A stretch of DNA of 64,000 nucleotides from positions 38,123,919 to 38,187,918 of the forward strand of contig OZ026600.1 of NCBI GenBank assembly GCA_964020085.1. The letters are read 5' to 3'. Positions 59,801-64,000 of the stretch are shown piece after piece; the first letter of the stretch is position 1, and each line of letters starts with the position of its first letter. Source of the stretch: Micromussa lordhowensis. Its lineage: Eukaryota; Cnidaria; Anthozoa; Scleractinia; Lobophylliidae. A program made the position numbers and the translations under genes. The notes beneath the pieces were generated by a model, which was not told the origin of the DNA, searched no databases, and was given only the letters and a program-made list of their open reading frames with translations.

Positions 59801-62800
59801 CAATCATCATACGTCATAAGGACCACACGTGACATTGGCTGCTGTCTTGCCTTCTATAAGTAACCGGAGTCCACAAAGGAACTGATGCATAATATATATA
59901 CTCAAGTTTACTCTAATATTCTCATACCTAGGCCGAGTACCACGGGACTATGAAGCCAGTGGATAACTTTAATGCTGCAGACGACGCCGAAACTTTAAAG
60001 AAAGCCATGAGGGGCTTTGGTAAGAAATTCATTATTTTATACTACTAAAACAAAATTATGAATTTTGCCGGGAAGCCACCACATATTAAAACACACCTCT
60101 TTAAATTTAATTTCATCTCGATTTATTTTGGTACTAGGAATAGCATACCAAAAAATCATAAAAAGGATGCTAATCACCGTTTCACTGACTTCACTGTAAA
60201 ATGCTACTCAATAAGAGAGACAGTCACCTGGTATACTCAAAATTAACTTACTGACATCACCGCTGTCATCATGATAGCTTTTTGATCCGTTCCATACGAG
60301 TTCCTCATTTGGTATTGTGTAGATATCTATTGTGATGAATTTGTGTCATGACCTTAACCTCTATCTCACTACAGGCAGTGACGAGGAAGCCATTATGGGA
60401 GTACTCGGCGCGCGCACCAATAAACAGCGCCAAGAAATTGCTGCCAAGTTTCAACAGAATTATGGCGCGGTAAGATGCGTACTGATCAAATGTTTAGTTT
60501 CTACTCCTAAAATATAATGATAATACTAGCATAGAAACAAGGTGAAAGATAGAACTCGTCATCATCGTAGTACACTACCAATAATTTAATTGTTAATTAT
60601 GATATTGTGAGAATTTTACAATGGCTAGCCTCACATACGTGTGTTTCGTCCCTGCCAAGGGACTCGTCAGAGACCTTTCAGCTAACTAAATGATGGTGGC
60701 AATCTGGCCTTATATCACATAAGGATTCCCAATTGCGTAATATTATATACAACTTGCAAAAGTGTGAGAATTTTACAATGGCTAGCCTTACATACGTATG
60801 TTGTAATATTAGACGGCTTTATATGGTTACGTGTGATATCATTGAGCATTTTCTCACCCTTGTGTATCTGTAACTTCCATTTAGAATCTTGTAGATGAGC
60901 TAAAGTCAGAGCTGGGTGGAAAGTTTGAAGACGCCATAGTCGCTTTAATGTCCTCGCCAGAATTATTCGACGCTAATTCCCTTCATGACGCTATGTCGGT
61001 GAGTCTATAAAAGTTAGGACCTTTATCTATAAAAAGGTTTAGATGGGATTCAACAGATCGCTTGGAATTCGACACATTTTTGACTGTCAGCCGATAAATG
61101 GCGCATTTCTAACTTACAGCTAAGATCCGAGGTTTGCAAAATTTGCTAATAGCTTAGAAATGAGCTGAAAGTTTGACTAAAGGCAGAAAAATCGCCTAAC
61201 ATTTACAAATAACTGTGATACCAGCTTCTTAAGAGACCGGTCACAGGAGATCAAGAAAATGTGAGACCTGCTGCCTAGATTCGCATACTTTTTCCTTTGC
61301 TTATTTTAAACCTTGCATGAAACGTTTCGTCTATACTGAACAAATTGTTGTACTTGTTCTAAATTTGCAGGGTCTTGGAACAGATGAGGCAGTGCTTATT
61401 GAGATTTTATGTTCTCGAAGCTCCGAGGTGAGTATTCCTCACTCTTACCTTTTTAAGCCTTCATGTTGTGGTTGATGAATAGCAAGAAAGCATGAAGGGT
61501 TGGGAGGTTTTTATCTCTTACATAGGCCTTATTCCAAAGGGGATCCCTCTCAAGGGTTCATTTAGGCCACTCCCAATTTTAGAAATCCCAAGAGGGTCAA
61601 TAAATAGAAGCGGTTACCAGGTCTAAAAACAACTGGAGTGGGATTACCTTGGGAATAATTAAGTCAACTCTCTCTCCCCTGAGTGTTCTCCCAGTCGAAC
61701 ATAAACCAGGGGATGCTACCATGATGTACTTCTAGATTCTCAGAGTTGCCATAAAAGAAATGTGAGGCATTCACCTAAGGAGAATTGACGTTTAGAGCTT
61801 GGGACTAAAGAGGCTTACCCTCGGTCAAACACCAAAGCCTGCAGTCAGGCTCGCTAAACGGTTGGCCAAATATTGGTGTTTTTTTTTATTGAGGACATAT
61901 GGTAAAAATGTGATCTATTGATTGGTTGCAGGAAATTCAAACGATTAAGTCCACGTTCAAACAAGGTAAGTAGCTCTGCTCATGTTGACAGGTAGCGATA
62001 TTTTTTGTACTGTAAGAGAATTTCTCTATTCTATCATGTAACTGTGCTAACTGTAATATTTAGCGCTTGTTTTTCAATATTTATTTTGTTTCAGCTCATG
62101 GAAAAGAGCTTGTGGAAGAAATAAAAAGCGAGACAAGTGGAGACCTTCAAACAACCTTAATAAAATTGGCCGAGGTATGCGACACCATCATTTCTATGAC
62201 TGACGATACTAGATGTTTTTACTCTTCTACTCGTGCTTAGCTAGCTGTTGTCATAGTTATAATTTTTTCTATTAACTAGCATTGTAAGCTGCTAATGGAG
62301 ATTGTGGGTGAAAGCGCAAGGACTTCAATATGTGTTCGCATCTTTGTATATCCTTCTTATTTGCACTTCTTTCTTAAACTTCTTTCACAAACAATCTTTC
62401 TCTTTTGAATTGTACTTCACTTCTTTCGGATTTCTGTTTGGCAAATATCGGACAAGATGATAATAAGCCCTCTTTAAAATAGGCCCAAAAACTTGGATGC
62501 AAAACGAAACCCTTCATACATTTTAGTGTTCACTGGCTTATGTTAAAGTGAATATTCGAATTGATTATAAAGGCCACTACAGTGGGAGTTGTTTTCTATT
62601 TTATGTAATTACAGTATTATAGAGTTTTGATAGTCGTCTGATCATCGTGGAACTTGTCCTGTTTTTCATGTCATGTTAGCATGCAGTCAGCTCTTATGTG
62701 TATCTAAAACTATTCACATATGCTATTTTTCTTCCAAAAAAAGCGAGCTATTTTGAAACGTAAACGTCTTTCGAAAATAAGCCAACCAAAACAGAAAATA

Positions 62801-63963
62801 AGTTCAAATGTAATTTAAATTATTTGTTAAAAATGTGTATTCGAACTGAACACCGTTCTGTATTCCACAGGGAGAGCGAAGTTCCTCAGAAAAGGTCGAC
62901 GAGAATCTTGCTTATGAGGATGCCACCAAACTTCTTGAGGTTAGTTCGAATGAAAGACTGACGATGAATGTTAATTGAATTTCAGTCACTTCTTTGCCTG
63001 ACATGCCGCCGAATCAAACCAAAATATGCGATAAATATTCACCCAACAGAAACTTGGCCAAGTGACTTGATATCGCAAGATATCAGAACAGCATACACGG
63101 CTTCTGATTGGCTAATTGCGAATGTGGGTACTGGGAGGCTGATAAGAAATAATTATTGTGATGCTCTTTGGATTAACTAGGATATAGTAAGCTGTTTACG
63201 TTCTGGCGCAACTGTGTTAAACAGACCTTCTTTTTCTCTGTAGGCTGGTGAAGATAAATGGGGAACTGACGAGTCCGTATTTGTTAAGATTCTCACGACA
63301 AGAAGCACGACACAACTTCAAGCAACTTTTGAGGCGTACAAACATGTGAGCGGAAGCGTTATTTTTTCATTGAATCTGATAACTTGTATGGATAGATAGA
63401 TGTAGAAATGCGGAATCTAATAAGCAAATACTAACAAAATGTTGACAACAGTCTCTCCACCTTCATCTAATCATGTGTCTTCTGCGGGATCTTCATGTGT
63501 CTTCTGCGAGACCTTTAACTATAACAGCCTGCAAATGGTGGTCTGCTCATGCATAAGTGCAACACTCTTGTATGAAAAATTGCAGATCGCTTCCCTGAAC
63601 AATTCGCAAAAGAAGAAGAACGACAAGGGGCTCTCAGACAGATGATGAACCTTCAAATTCAGAAAATTCGAATCCGCCCAACAACATGGTGATGACGCTC
63701 GCAGAAATAAACAAAAAACTGGACCTCGCTTTAGCTGTCAAGAAGTCAATGCTTTGGATTGATTCCCTCGCATGAGCCTCCATTGCAAGCTAGTTCCAGT
63801 GCAATACCGAGATTACGAATATGGTCTATCATGTTGAAAAAAAGCACTTAAGCTCAATATATTCCATTCCTTTTGTGAACCTCCTAGGTTGCCAAAATTG
63901 ATATCATGGACTCTGTGAATGATGAACTGACTGGAGATTTCCACGACACCATTGAAGCAATAG
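22107..63963 (+). CDS. CFAP97-domain / five-core annexin protein (continues past right edge)
   Basis: One gene model of 64 joined exons, all junctions in agreeing phase, giving 5,590 coding bases (at least 1,863 residues with exon 1a). Order: CFAP97-type helices (about residues 1-100), charged linker (100-230), annexin core 1 (230-527), Lys-rich linker, core 2 (about 580-878), linker, core 3 (about 915-1211), linker, core 4 (about 1265-1561), Glu/Ser-rich linker, core 5 (from about 1626, incomplete). Annexins bind acidic phospholipid membranes with calcium; CFAP97 proteins are ciliary or flagellar. No signal peptide or membrane segment is seen, so it is probably cytoplasmic or axonemal. Usual animal annexins have one core (A6 has two). 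Splitting the model before core 5 is an alternative, because an in-frame ATG lies at 59142. Confidence 0.85.
23041..23136 (+). CDS. Alternative first exon 1b
   Basis: 32 codons: [15 protein letters not shown] then [17 protein letters not shown], ending phase 0 at donor GTAAGT. An in-frame TGA lies about 25 bp upstream, so this ATG is the first possible start. RR-x(7)-DYYER occupies the same place as YKRHKKK in exon 1a. Joined to exon 2 it keeps frame, so it is most simply a second promoter's first exon. Confidence 0.6.
24313..24387 (+). CDS. Alternative first exon 1c
   Basis: 25 codons: [20 protein letters not shown] then DYLHR, ending phase 0 at donor GTGAGG. NPVDRR-x(7)-EDYLHR parallels exon 1b (TVERR-x(6)-EDYYER). 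A GATA microsatellite and a LINE 3' tail begin directly after the donor. Confidence 0.55.
24391..24575 (-). mobile_element. LINE 3' tail with GATA microsatellite (minus orientation)
   Basis: Five GATA units (24391-24411) are followed by AAACTTTATTTA and GAGGGACAGGCCCTCTACTA, the inverted form of a CR1/L2-like 3' end with a tetranucleotide tail (compare ATAAAGATTATCTATC at 14475). It sits 3 bp after the exon 1c donor. Confidence 0.55.
25105..30556 (+). CDS. CFAP97 domain body and charged N-terminal linker (exons 2-7)
   Basis: Exons 25105-25185, 25608-25726, 26956-27016, 28431-28484, 29115-29201 and 30512-30556. Exon 2 reads [20 protein letters not shown] then LSVKKMQ. Exon 3 reads [20 protein letters not shown] then [11 protein letters not shown]. 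The pattern PP-x-x-YxHLxL-x-x-KKxQ-x(3)-E-x-x-x-xIDRxNxxxxxxxMxxI is that of CFAP97/CFAP97D proteins; the neighbouring gene has AEEQRQAVIDKQNNKLLQRI at the same place. Exons 4-6 are Lys/Arg/Glu-rich helix ([34 protein letters not shown]). Exons 6-7 end in a strongly acidic run ([16 protein letters not shown]). The acidic run could be a flexible or calcium-sensitive spacer (inference). Confidence 0.8.
25755..25858. repeat. GACT/GTCT microsatellite
   Basis: GACTGACTGAC and CTGTCTGGCTGTCTGGCTGG runs directly after exon 3 of the annexin gene. A second short GACT run is at 26620-26650. Confidence 0.85.
27390..27592. repeat. Compound (GTCT)n-(CAGT)n microsatellite
   Basis: About seven GTCT units are followed by many CAGT units with interruptions. 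The two halves are partly complementary (GACTG/CAGTC types), so a hairpin is possible. Intronic. Confidence 0.9.
28541..28905 (-). mobile_element. tRNA-like repeat element (SINE-type)
   Basis: On the minus strand, 28700-28630 reads like a tRNA gene: GCTTGATAGCTCAGCTGGAA with an A box, then GGTTCGAATCC as a B box. The anticodon arm does not fold well, so I do not call a functional tRNA. Flanking copies of GAGAAAGATATGAAGACATG (28547 and 28756) and TGTGAAATTAAA(A/G)CCTG (28601, 28813) show a repeated, partly inverted unit. Confidence 0.65.
28995..29035. repeat. (AAT)n microsatellite
   Basis: About a dozen AAT units in the intron before exon 6 of the annexin gene. Confidence 0.95.
29427..29884. 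mobile_element. GGCGTA-rich MITE with CCCAGGGTGCATT ends
   Basis: The left end CCCAGGGTGCATT and the right end AATGCACCCTGGG are inverted repeats flanked by TTAAAT on both sides, a likely target-site duplication. The interior is rich in CGGCGTA and CTTCGGCG(T/A) motifs. The open frames inside are by-products of this composition. Confidence 0.75.
30664..35433 (+). CDS. Annexin core 1 (four repeats)
   Basis: Exons 30664-30841, 31206-31303, 31497-31607, 31898-31954, 32104-32137, 32604-32683, 32823-32891, 33310-33411, 33681-33756, 34258-34364 and 35313-35433. Repeat 1 ([20 protein letters not shown]) has lost the GxGT loop. Repeat 2 keeps [19 protein letters not shown] and the acidic DTSGD cap. 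Repeat 3 keeps [16 protein letters not shown] with an acidic EMDGD. Repeat 4 ([15 protein letters not shown]) has lost GxGT. The first exon starts with a Lys-rich linker ([20 protein letters not shown]). Predicted membrane contact is therefore through repeats 2 and 3 only. Confidence 0.93.
31718..31812. repeat. AACAACCAATCA repeat family, copy 1
   Basis: CCGCGCAAGTAACAACCAATCA is followed by CGATGTCATCAGTTTGGAAT and CCCAGTCTCA. Related sequence is at 33878-34000 and 57150-57270, in both orientations of the CAACCAATCA box. Small non-coding element. Confidence 0.6.
32930..33230. repeat. 8-bp tandem array (TTCGTTCC)n, about 30 copies
   Basis: The octamer CTTCGTTC is repeated almost perfectly from about 32932 to 33172, then degenerates to 33230. 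Because 8 is not a multiple of 3 and no frame meets a stop, several frames on both strands stay open (repeating VPSFLRSF and EGTKERRN). These are not genes. It lies in the intron before the repeat-3 exon of core 1. Confidence 0.97.
33878..34000. repeat. AACAACCAATCA repeat family, copy 2
   Basis: TTGATTGGTTGTTGTTTGCG followed by ATGGATCTCTGTAGAGCTGC and GTCATCAGTTTGTAATTTTT. Same ordered boxes as 31718-31812, with the CCAAT-type box inverted. Confidence 0.6.
34421..34662. mobile_element. MITE with GGGCCGGGTTGTTC ends
   Basis: The left end GGGCCGGGTTGTTCAAAGCC is inverted at the right end (GGCTTTCGAACAACCCGGCCC, one side base different). Internal pairing GCTAACCCAGGGTTAGC is also repeated near the right end. 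Intronic, between exons 17 and 18. Confidence 0.8.
35490..35640. repeat. Short palindromic MITE
   Basis: TATATCAAACACGAGTGACA with GTGTTTTATCG is inverted as CGATGAAACACTGACTCGAG with TGTTTGATATA. The inner arms (ATATCCAAACACC against GGTGTTTGGATA) also pair. Confidence 0.8.
36136..36651 (+). CDS. Linker 1 between annexin cores 1 and 2
   Basis: Exons 36136-36161 (GKEKKKQPK) and 36486-36651 ([20 protein letters not shown], then [12 protein letters not shown], then the start of core 2, [16 protein letters not shown]). Low-complexity Lys/Glu/Ala/Pro sequence, probably unstructured. Linkers 2 and 3 repeat its two-exon design, a 26- or 23-nt micro-exon plus a larger exon. Confidence 0.88.
36250..36365. 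repeat. Fragment of the 46.6-kb palindrome family
   Basis: TTATGAGCTCGAGATTTCTA, TCGCGTGATAGTTGAC and the inverted GTCAACCATCACGC with AATCGAGAACGAATAAT match the terminal part of the element at 46600-47170. Confidence 0.75.
36486..43490 (+). CDS. Annexin core 2 (four repeats)
   Basis: Exons 36486-36651, 37598-37698, 38522-38635, 38819-38875, 39620-39653, 39780-39859, 40622-40690, 41442-41543, 41631-41706, 42516-42622 and 43370-43490. Repeat 1 ([18 protein letters not shown]) lacks GxGT. Repeat 2 has [19 protein letters not shown] with GDTSGD. Repeat 3 has [20 protein letters not shown] with EMDGD. Repeat 4 ([15 protein letters not shown]) lacks GxGT. This is the closest relative of core 1; exon 41442-41543 is nearly identical in DNA to core 1 exon 33310-33411, unlike the flanking exons. 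Confidence 0.93.
36985..37265. repeat. Second fragment of the 46.6-kb palindrome family
   Basis: Contains TATGAGCTCGAGATTTCTAT, CGAATAATCTAATTGTTTTA, AATCCTCTTC with ACTTCGAAAACGC, and GCTACTCACTATCTTC in the same order as 46600-46870. It also carries its own hairpin GCTACTCACTATC/GATAGTGAGTAGC. Confidence 0.8.
40455..40560. repeat. CAGATGTCAAATGT-type short tandem array
   Basis: TCTCAGATCTCAGATCTCAG followed by repeated CAGATGTCAATGT units. It ends about 60 bp before the acceptor of exon 40622. Intronic. Confidence 0.9.
41034..41350. mobile_element. Foldback element carrying repeated AATAAGCGCCCC units
   Basis: The ends are inverted: TACCGTAATGATTTGATTTA then GCGCC on the left, GGCGCTAAATCGAATCATTA then CGGTA on the right. 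The interior holds seven or more spaced AATAAGCG(C/T)CCC units, some inverted or degenerate, plus a C-run at 41076-41088. No coding capacity. Confidence 0.8.
41862..41912 (-). ncRNA. Hammerhead-ribozyme-like motif (minus strand)
   Basis: The minus strand reads CCGACGA, helix II GGGC UAAC GCUC, GAAAC, then GUC. Flanks AUUCGCU and AGCUUCCGAAU could pair as helix I. The canonical core CUGANGA is changed at one base (U to C). A helix III of only ACGU would suit a dimeric hammerhead, as described for Penelope-like elements and retrozymes. Similar tails are common in cnidarian retroelements (recall). Confidence 0.4.
43262..43369. repeat. ~27-bp tandem repeat abutting a splice acceptor
   Basis: Four copies of a unit like ATACCGTAATCATTTTATAC GAATTGAA. 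The last copy runs into TTTATTCAG, the acceptor of exon 43370, so this acceptor's upstream tract is made of repeat. Confidence 0.9.
43819..44593 (+). CDS. Linker 2 between annexin cores 2 and 3
   Basis: Micro-exon 43819-43844 (GKNKKQQQK) and exon 44479-44593 ([20 protein letters not shown], then [18 protein letters not shown], which begins core 3). Same exon sizes and phases as linker 1 apart from a shorter Lys-rich part. Confidence 0.87.
44479..50971 (+). CDS. Annexin core 3 (four repeats)
   Basis: Exons 44479-44593, 45521-45621, 45767-45883, 46223-46279, 47862-47895, 48134-48213, 48769-48837, 49415-49510, 49776-49851, 50430-50536 and 50851-50971. Repeat 2 has [19 protein letters not shown] with GDTSGH. 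Repeat 3 reads [19 protein letters not shown], two residues shorter before the loop and with Trp replaced by Leu. Repeats 1 ([14 protein letters not shown]) and 4 ([15 protein letters not shown]) lack GxGT. The acceptor of exon 48769 lies about 10 bp after a LINE remnant. Confidence 0.92.
44690..44985. repeat. Dispersed repeat with GGGGGGACTCCCGT end
   Basis: Starts CCCAGGGGGGGACTCCCGTA with a nearby GGGGAGTGCTCAT, contains three ordered (C/T)TAAGAGCTACCAA or ATGAGCTACCAA boxes, and ends CGAGCACCACCCGTCCTCCC. The ends are roughly inverted. Non-coding. Confidence 0.6.
46325..46500. repeat. Palindromic MITE with AGAAATAGAAAACATG ends
   Basis: The left AGAAATAGAAAACATGCGCC, GTGTTTCTTATCGAGTTATAG is inverted as CTATAACTCGATAGGAACAC and CATGTTTTCTATTTCTTTT. 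Inner arms (GAGAAATGCTGTGG against CCACAGCTTTTTCGAG) also pair. Related sequence surrounds 36365-36440. Confidence 0.8.
46600..47170. repeat. ~570-bp near-perfect palindrome (long MITE/foldback)
   Basis: Outer ends are CAATTAGATTATGAGCTCGA and the inverted form ending at TCATAATCTAATTG. The arms match through GAAACGGCCGT, TTGTTAACAAGTGCACACTG and AGTATAAATCTACTAGCGTT, meeting near 46908. Additional TCAACTATCGCG hairpins occur at the left end. Partial copies are at 36250-36365 and 36985-37265 in the same gene. Intronic. Confidence 0.9.
47934..48090 (-). mobile_element. SINE fragment, inverted
   Basis: The minus strand contains GGTACCGGTGAATTTAATGC, TAACCCTGCGATGGACTCGC, GGGGGAGTAGAAATACTCCT and GTCGCTTCATGC, matching the body of the SINE at 5994-6288. 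It ends about 45 bp before exon 48134. Confidence 0.8.
48490..48760 (+). pseudogene. LINE reverse-transcriptase C-terminal fragment
   Basis: The frame contains [40 protein letters not shown] and KRTC then [11 protein letters not shown]. This is the conserved post-RT segment of CR1/Jockey-like LINEs (pattern DLGV-x-x-S-x-L-x-W-x-x-HI). No RT catalytic motif is present. It ends within about 10 bp of the acceptor of annexin exon 48769. Confidence 0.75.
49079..49300 (+). mobile_element. Degenerate SINE copy
   Basis: GGCGCCGTGGTCTATAATGA with TTAGTG (A-box region), GTCTGGGTTCTAGACCTGG (B-box region), then GTAAGGTACTGACTCTCACA and GTGCCTCTCTTCACTCC. Same layout as 5994-6180, strongly diverged. Confidence 0.6.
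50206..50356. repeat. Palindromic MITE
   Basis: AAGCAATAGAGCGCTTTTCC, GTGTTTACATAGCCTCATC and CCCAACC arms are inverted on the right (GGGTTGG... GATGAGGCTATATAAACACG ... AGTGCTCTATTGCTT). A related hairpin, TGTGTTTAGATGAGAGTATG then TAAACACGG, lies just to the left (50130). Confidence 0.85.
51081..51533 (+). CDS. Linker 3 between annexin cores 3 and 4
   Basis: Micro-exon 51081-51103 (AGQEQKEK) and exon 51359-51533 ([20 protein letters not shown], then Ala/Lys-rich, then [11 protein letters not shown] starting core 4). A GACT microsatellite occupies the short intron between them. Confidence 0.86.
51138..51242. repeat. (GACT)n microsatellite
   Basis: More than twenty GACT units with GACC/GACG interruptions in the short intron between exons 51081-51103 and 51359-51533. 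Confidence 0.95.
51359..55698 (+). CDS. Annexin core 4 (divergent, four repeats)
   Basis: Exons 51359-51533, 51986-52086, 52845-52958, 53108-53164, 53379-53412, 53515-53594, 53792-53860, 54427-54528, 54807-54983 and 55581-55698. Repeat 2 reads [19 protein letters not shown]: the second Gly of GxGT is Phe and the following Asp-Glu is lost, so its calcium loop should be dead. Repeat 3 keeps [16 protein letters not shown]. Repeats 1 and 4 lack GxGT. The exon 52845-52958 donor is GC (GCGAGT) rather than GT. Exon 54807-54983 fuses what are 76- and 107-nt exons elsewhere, an intron loss. Confidence 0.9.
52199..52765. repeat. Compound cluster of GAGCGGTTTT MITEs
   Basis: Terminal boxes AGCGGTTTTGAAATGAATGT (52201), AGAGCGGTTTTTATTTGAGT (52379), CAATTGAAAACCGCTCTA (52633) and CAAGTGAAAACCGCTCTA (52742) alternate with AAAACCAAAACCAAAG and CCAATCAGAAGTAAC blocks. 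Two or three copies of the family seen at 583-745 appear nested here, within the intron before exon 52845. Confidence 0.7.
55699..58549. other. 2.85-kb intron between cores 4 and 5
   Basis: No exon recognised. Contains a short hairpin repeat of the AACAACCAATCA family at 57150-57270. If cores 1-4 and core 5 are separate genes, this stretch would hold the 3' end of one and part of the upstream region of the other. Unspliced reading past 55698 meets a TGA after about seven further codons. Confidence 0.5.
57150..57270. repeat. AACAACCAATCA repeat family, copy 3
   Basis: CTGATTGGTTGTTGCCAGAT and CAAGCAACAACCAATCAAAC form a hairpin, followed by GTCATCAATGTGTAATTTTT and CAGTCTGG. Same ordered boxes as 31718 and 33878. 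Confidence 0.65.
58550..59396 (+). CDS. Linker 4 between annexin cores 4 and 5
   Basis: Exons 58550-58578 ([10 protein letters not shown], including the split codon) and 59235-59396 ([20 protein letters not shown], then a Glu/Ser/Lys-rich run ending PQLTIEK). Phases match core 4 upstream and core 5 downstream. Unlike linkers 1-3 it is acidic and Ser-rich, and the preceding intron is 2.85 kb. An in-frame ATG at 59142 could instead start a separate core-5 protein ([15 protein letters not shown] reading into EEKPS). Confidence 0.65.
59495..59620 (+). mobile_element. SINE 3' half
   Basis: AGCCCTGCGATGGACTGGCA then TCCCATCCAGGGGGAG, AGAAATATTCCTACTCGCTT and CCTGATGGGCCACTTGGCTC closely match 6155-6280. 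The tRNA-like head is absent. Confidence 0.85.
59932..63963 (+). CDS. Annexin core 5 (canonical; repeat 4 beyond window)
   Basis: Exons 59932-60019, 60375-60469, 60885-60998, 61371-61427, 61932-61965, 62095-62174, 62871-62939, 63244-63345 and 63888-63963. It opens with the classic annexin start, [20 protein letters not shown] then [16 protein letters not shown]. Repeat 1 retains a GxGS/T loop and ELGGKFED cap, repeat 2 [17 protein letters not shown], and repeat 3 [18 protein letters not shown]. It resembles ordinary single-core animal annexins more than cores 1-4 do. The exon ends in phase 1 at 63963, so repeat 4 and the stop lie outside the window. Confidence 0.92.
60607..60806 (-). mobile_element. 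Short element with flanking direct repeats and a hammerhead-like core
   Basis: GAGAATTTTACAATGGCTAG with CCTCACATACGT at 60609 is repeated at 60768 (CCTTACATACGT), spacing about 159 bp. Between them the minus strand at 60670-60643 reads CUGACGA, a 6-bp perfect helix GUCCCU/AGGGAC with loop UGGC, then GAAAC. Core and helix II are textbook hammerhead. Helix III and the cleavage triplet are not clear. Confidence 0.5.
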
Positions 63964-64000
63964 GTATGATAGTTTATACTCATCAAATCTATTAATGCAT

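Overview
This is animal nuclear DNA: short coding exons with GT-AG introns, no operons, and introns packed with foldback elements (MITEs), tRNA-derived SINEs, LINE remnants and microsatellites. The repeat families and intron style suggest a cnidarian, most likely an anthozoan such as a stony coral. That assignment is from recall of repeat types and was not tested by search.

Layout. (1) Positions 1-12,076, minus strand: POLR2I, encoding RNA polymerase II subunit RPB9. Four coding exons are visible (12,076-12,012; 11,816-11,762; 7,242-7,169; 4,509-4,435). The last exon was not found and probably lies left of base 1. Its long introns hold a tRNA-derived SINE, an element with 67-bp perfect terminal inverted repeats, and a dead Mutator-like transposase. 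(2) Positions 14,684-17,123, minus strand: a complete four-exon gene for a 131-residue CFAP97D-like ciliary/flagellar protein. (3) Positions 17,124-21,530: gene-poor, with weak repeats only. (4) Positions 22,107 to the right edge, plus strand: one very large gene of 64 exons in the longest model. Its splice phases agree at every junction over 5,590 coding bases (at least 1,863 residues).

The large gene is the main discovery. Its N-terminus is a CFAP97-type helical domain, the same family as the neighbouring minus-strand gene. An acidic/basic linker follows, then five consecutive annexin cores (19 annexin repeats seen, a twentieth expected beyond the edge), separated by Lys/Glu/Ala-rich linkers. 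Three alternative first exons (22,107; 23,041; 24,313) each encode a different version of the first CFAP97 helix and join exon 2 in the same phase. All five cores share one exon-length pattern, so they arose by internal duplication of one annexin gene. In cores 1-4 the calcium loops survive only in repeats 2 and 3 (repeat 2 is also lost in core 4), whereas core 5 looks like a conventional annexin.

Inferred function: a multivalent, partly calcium-dependent membrane-binding protein directed to cilia or flagella by its CFAP97 segment. Alternatively, core 5 may be a separate downstream gene starting near 59,142. Transcript data would decide.

Secondary points are hammerhead-ribozyme-like motifs in repeats (13.26, 41.88 and 60.65 kb), a GC-AG intron in core 4, local homogenisation of one exon between cores 1 and 2, and repeat sequence abutting two splice acceptors.
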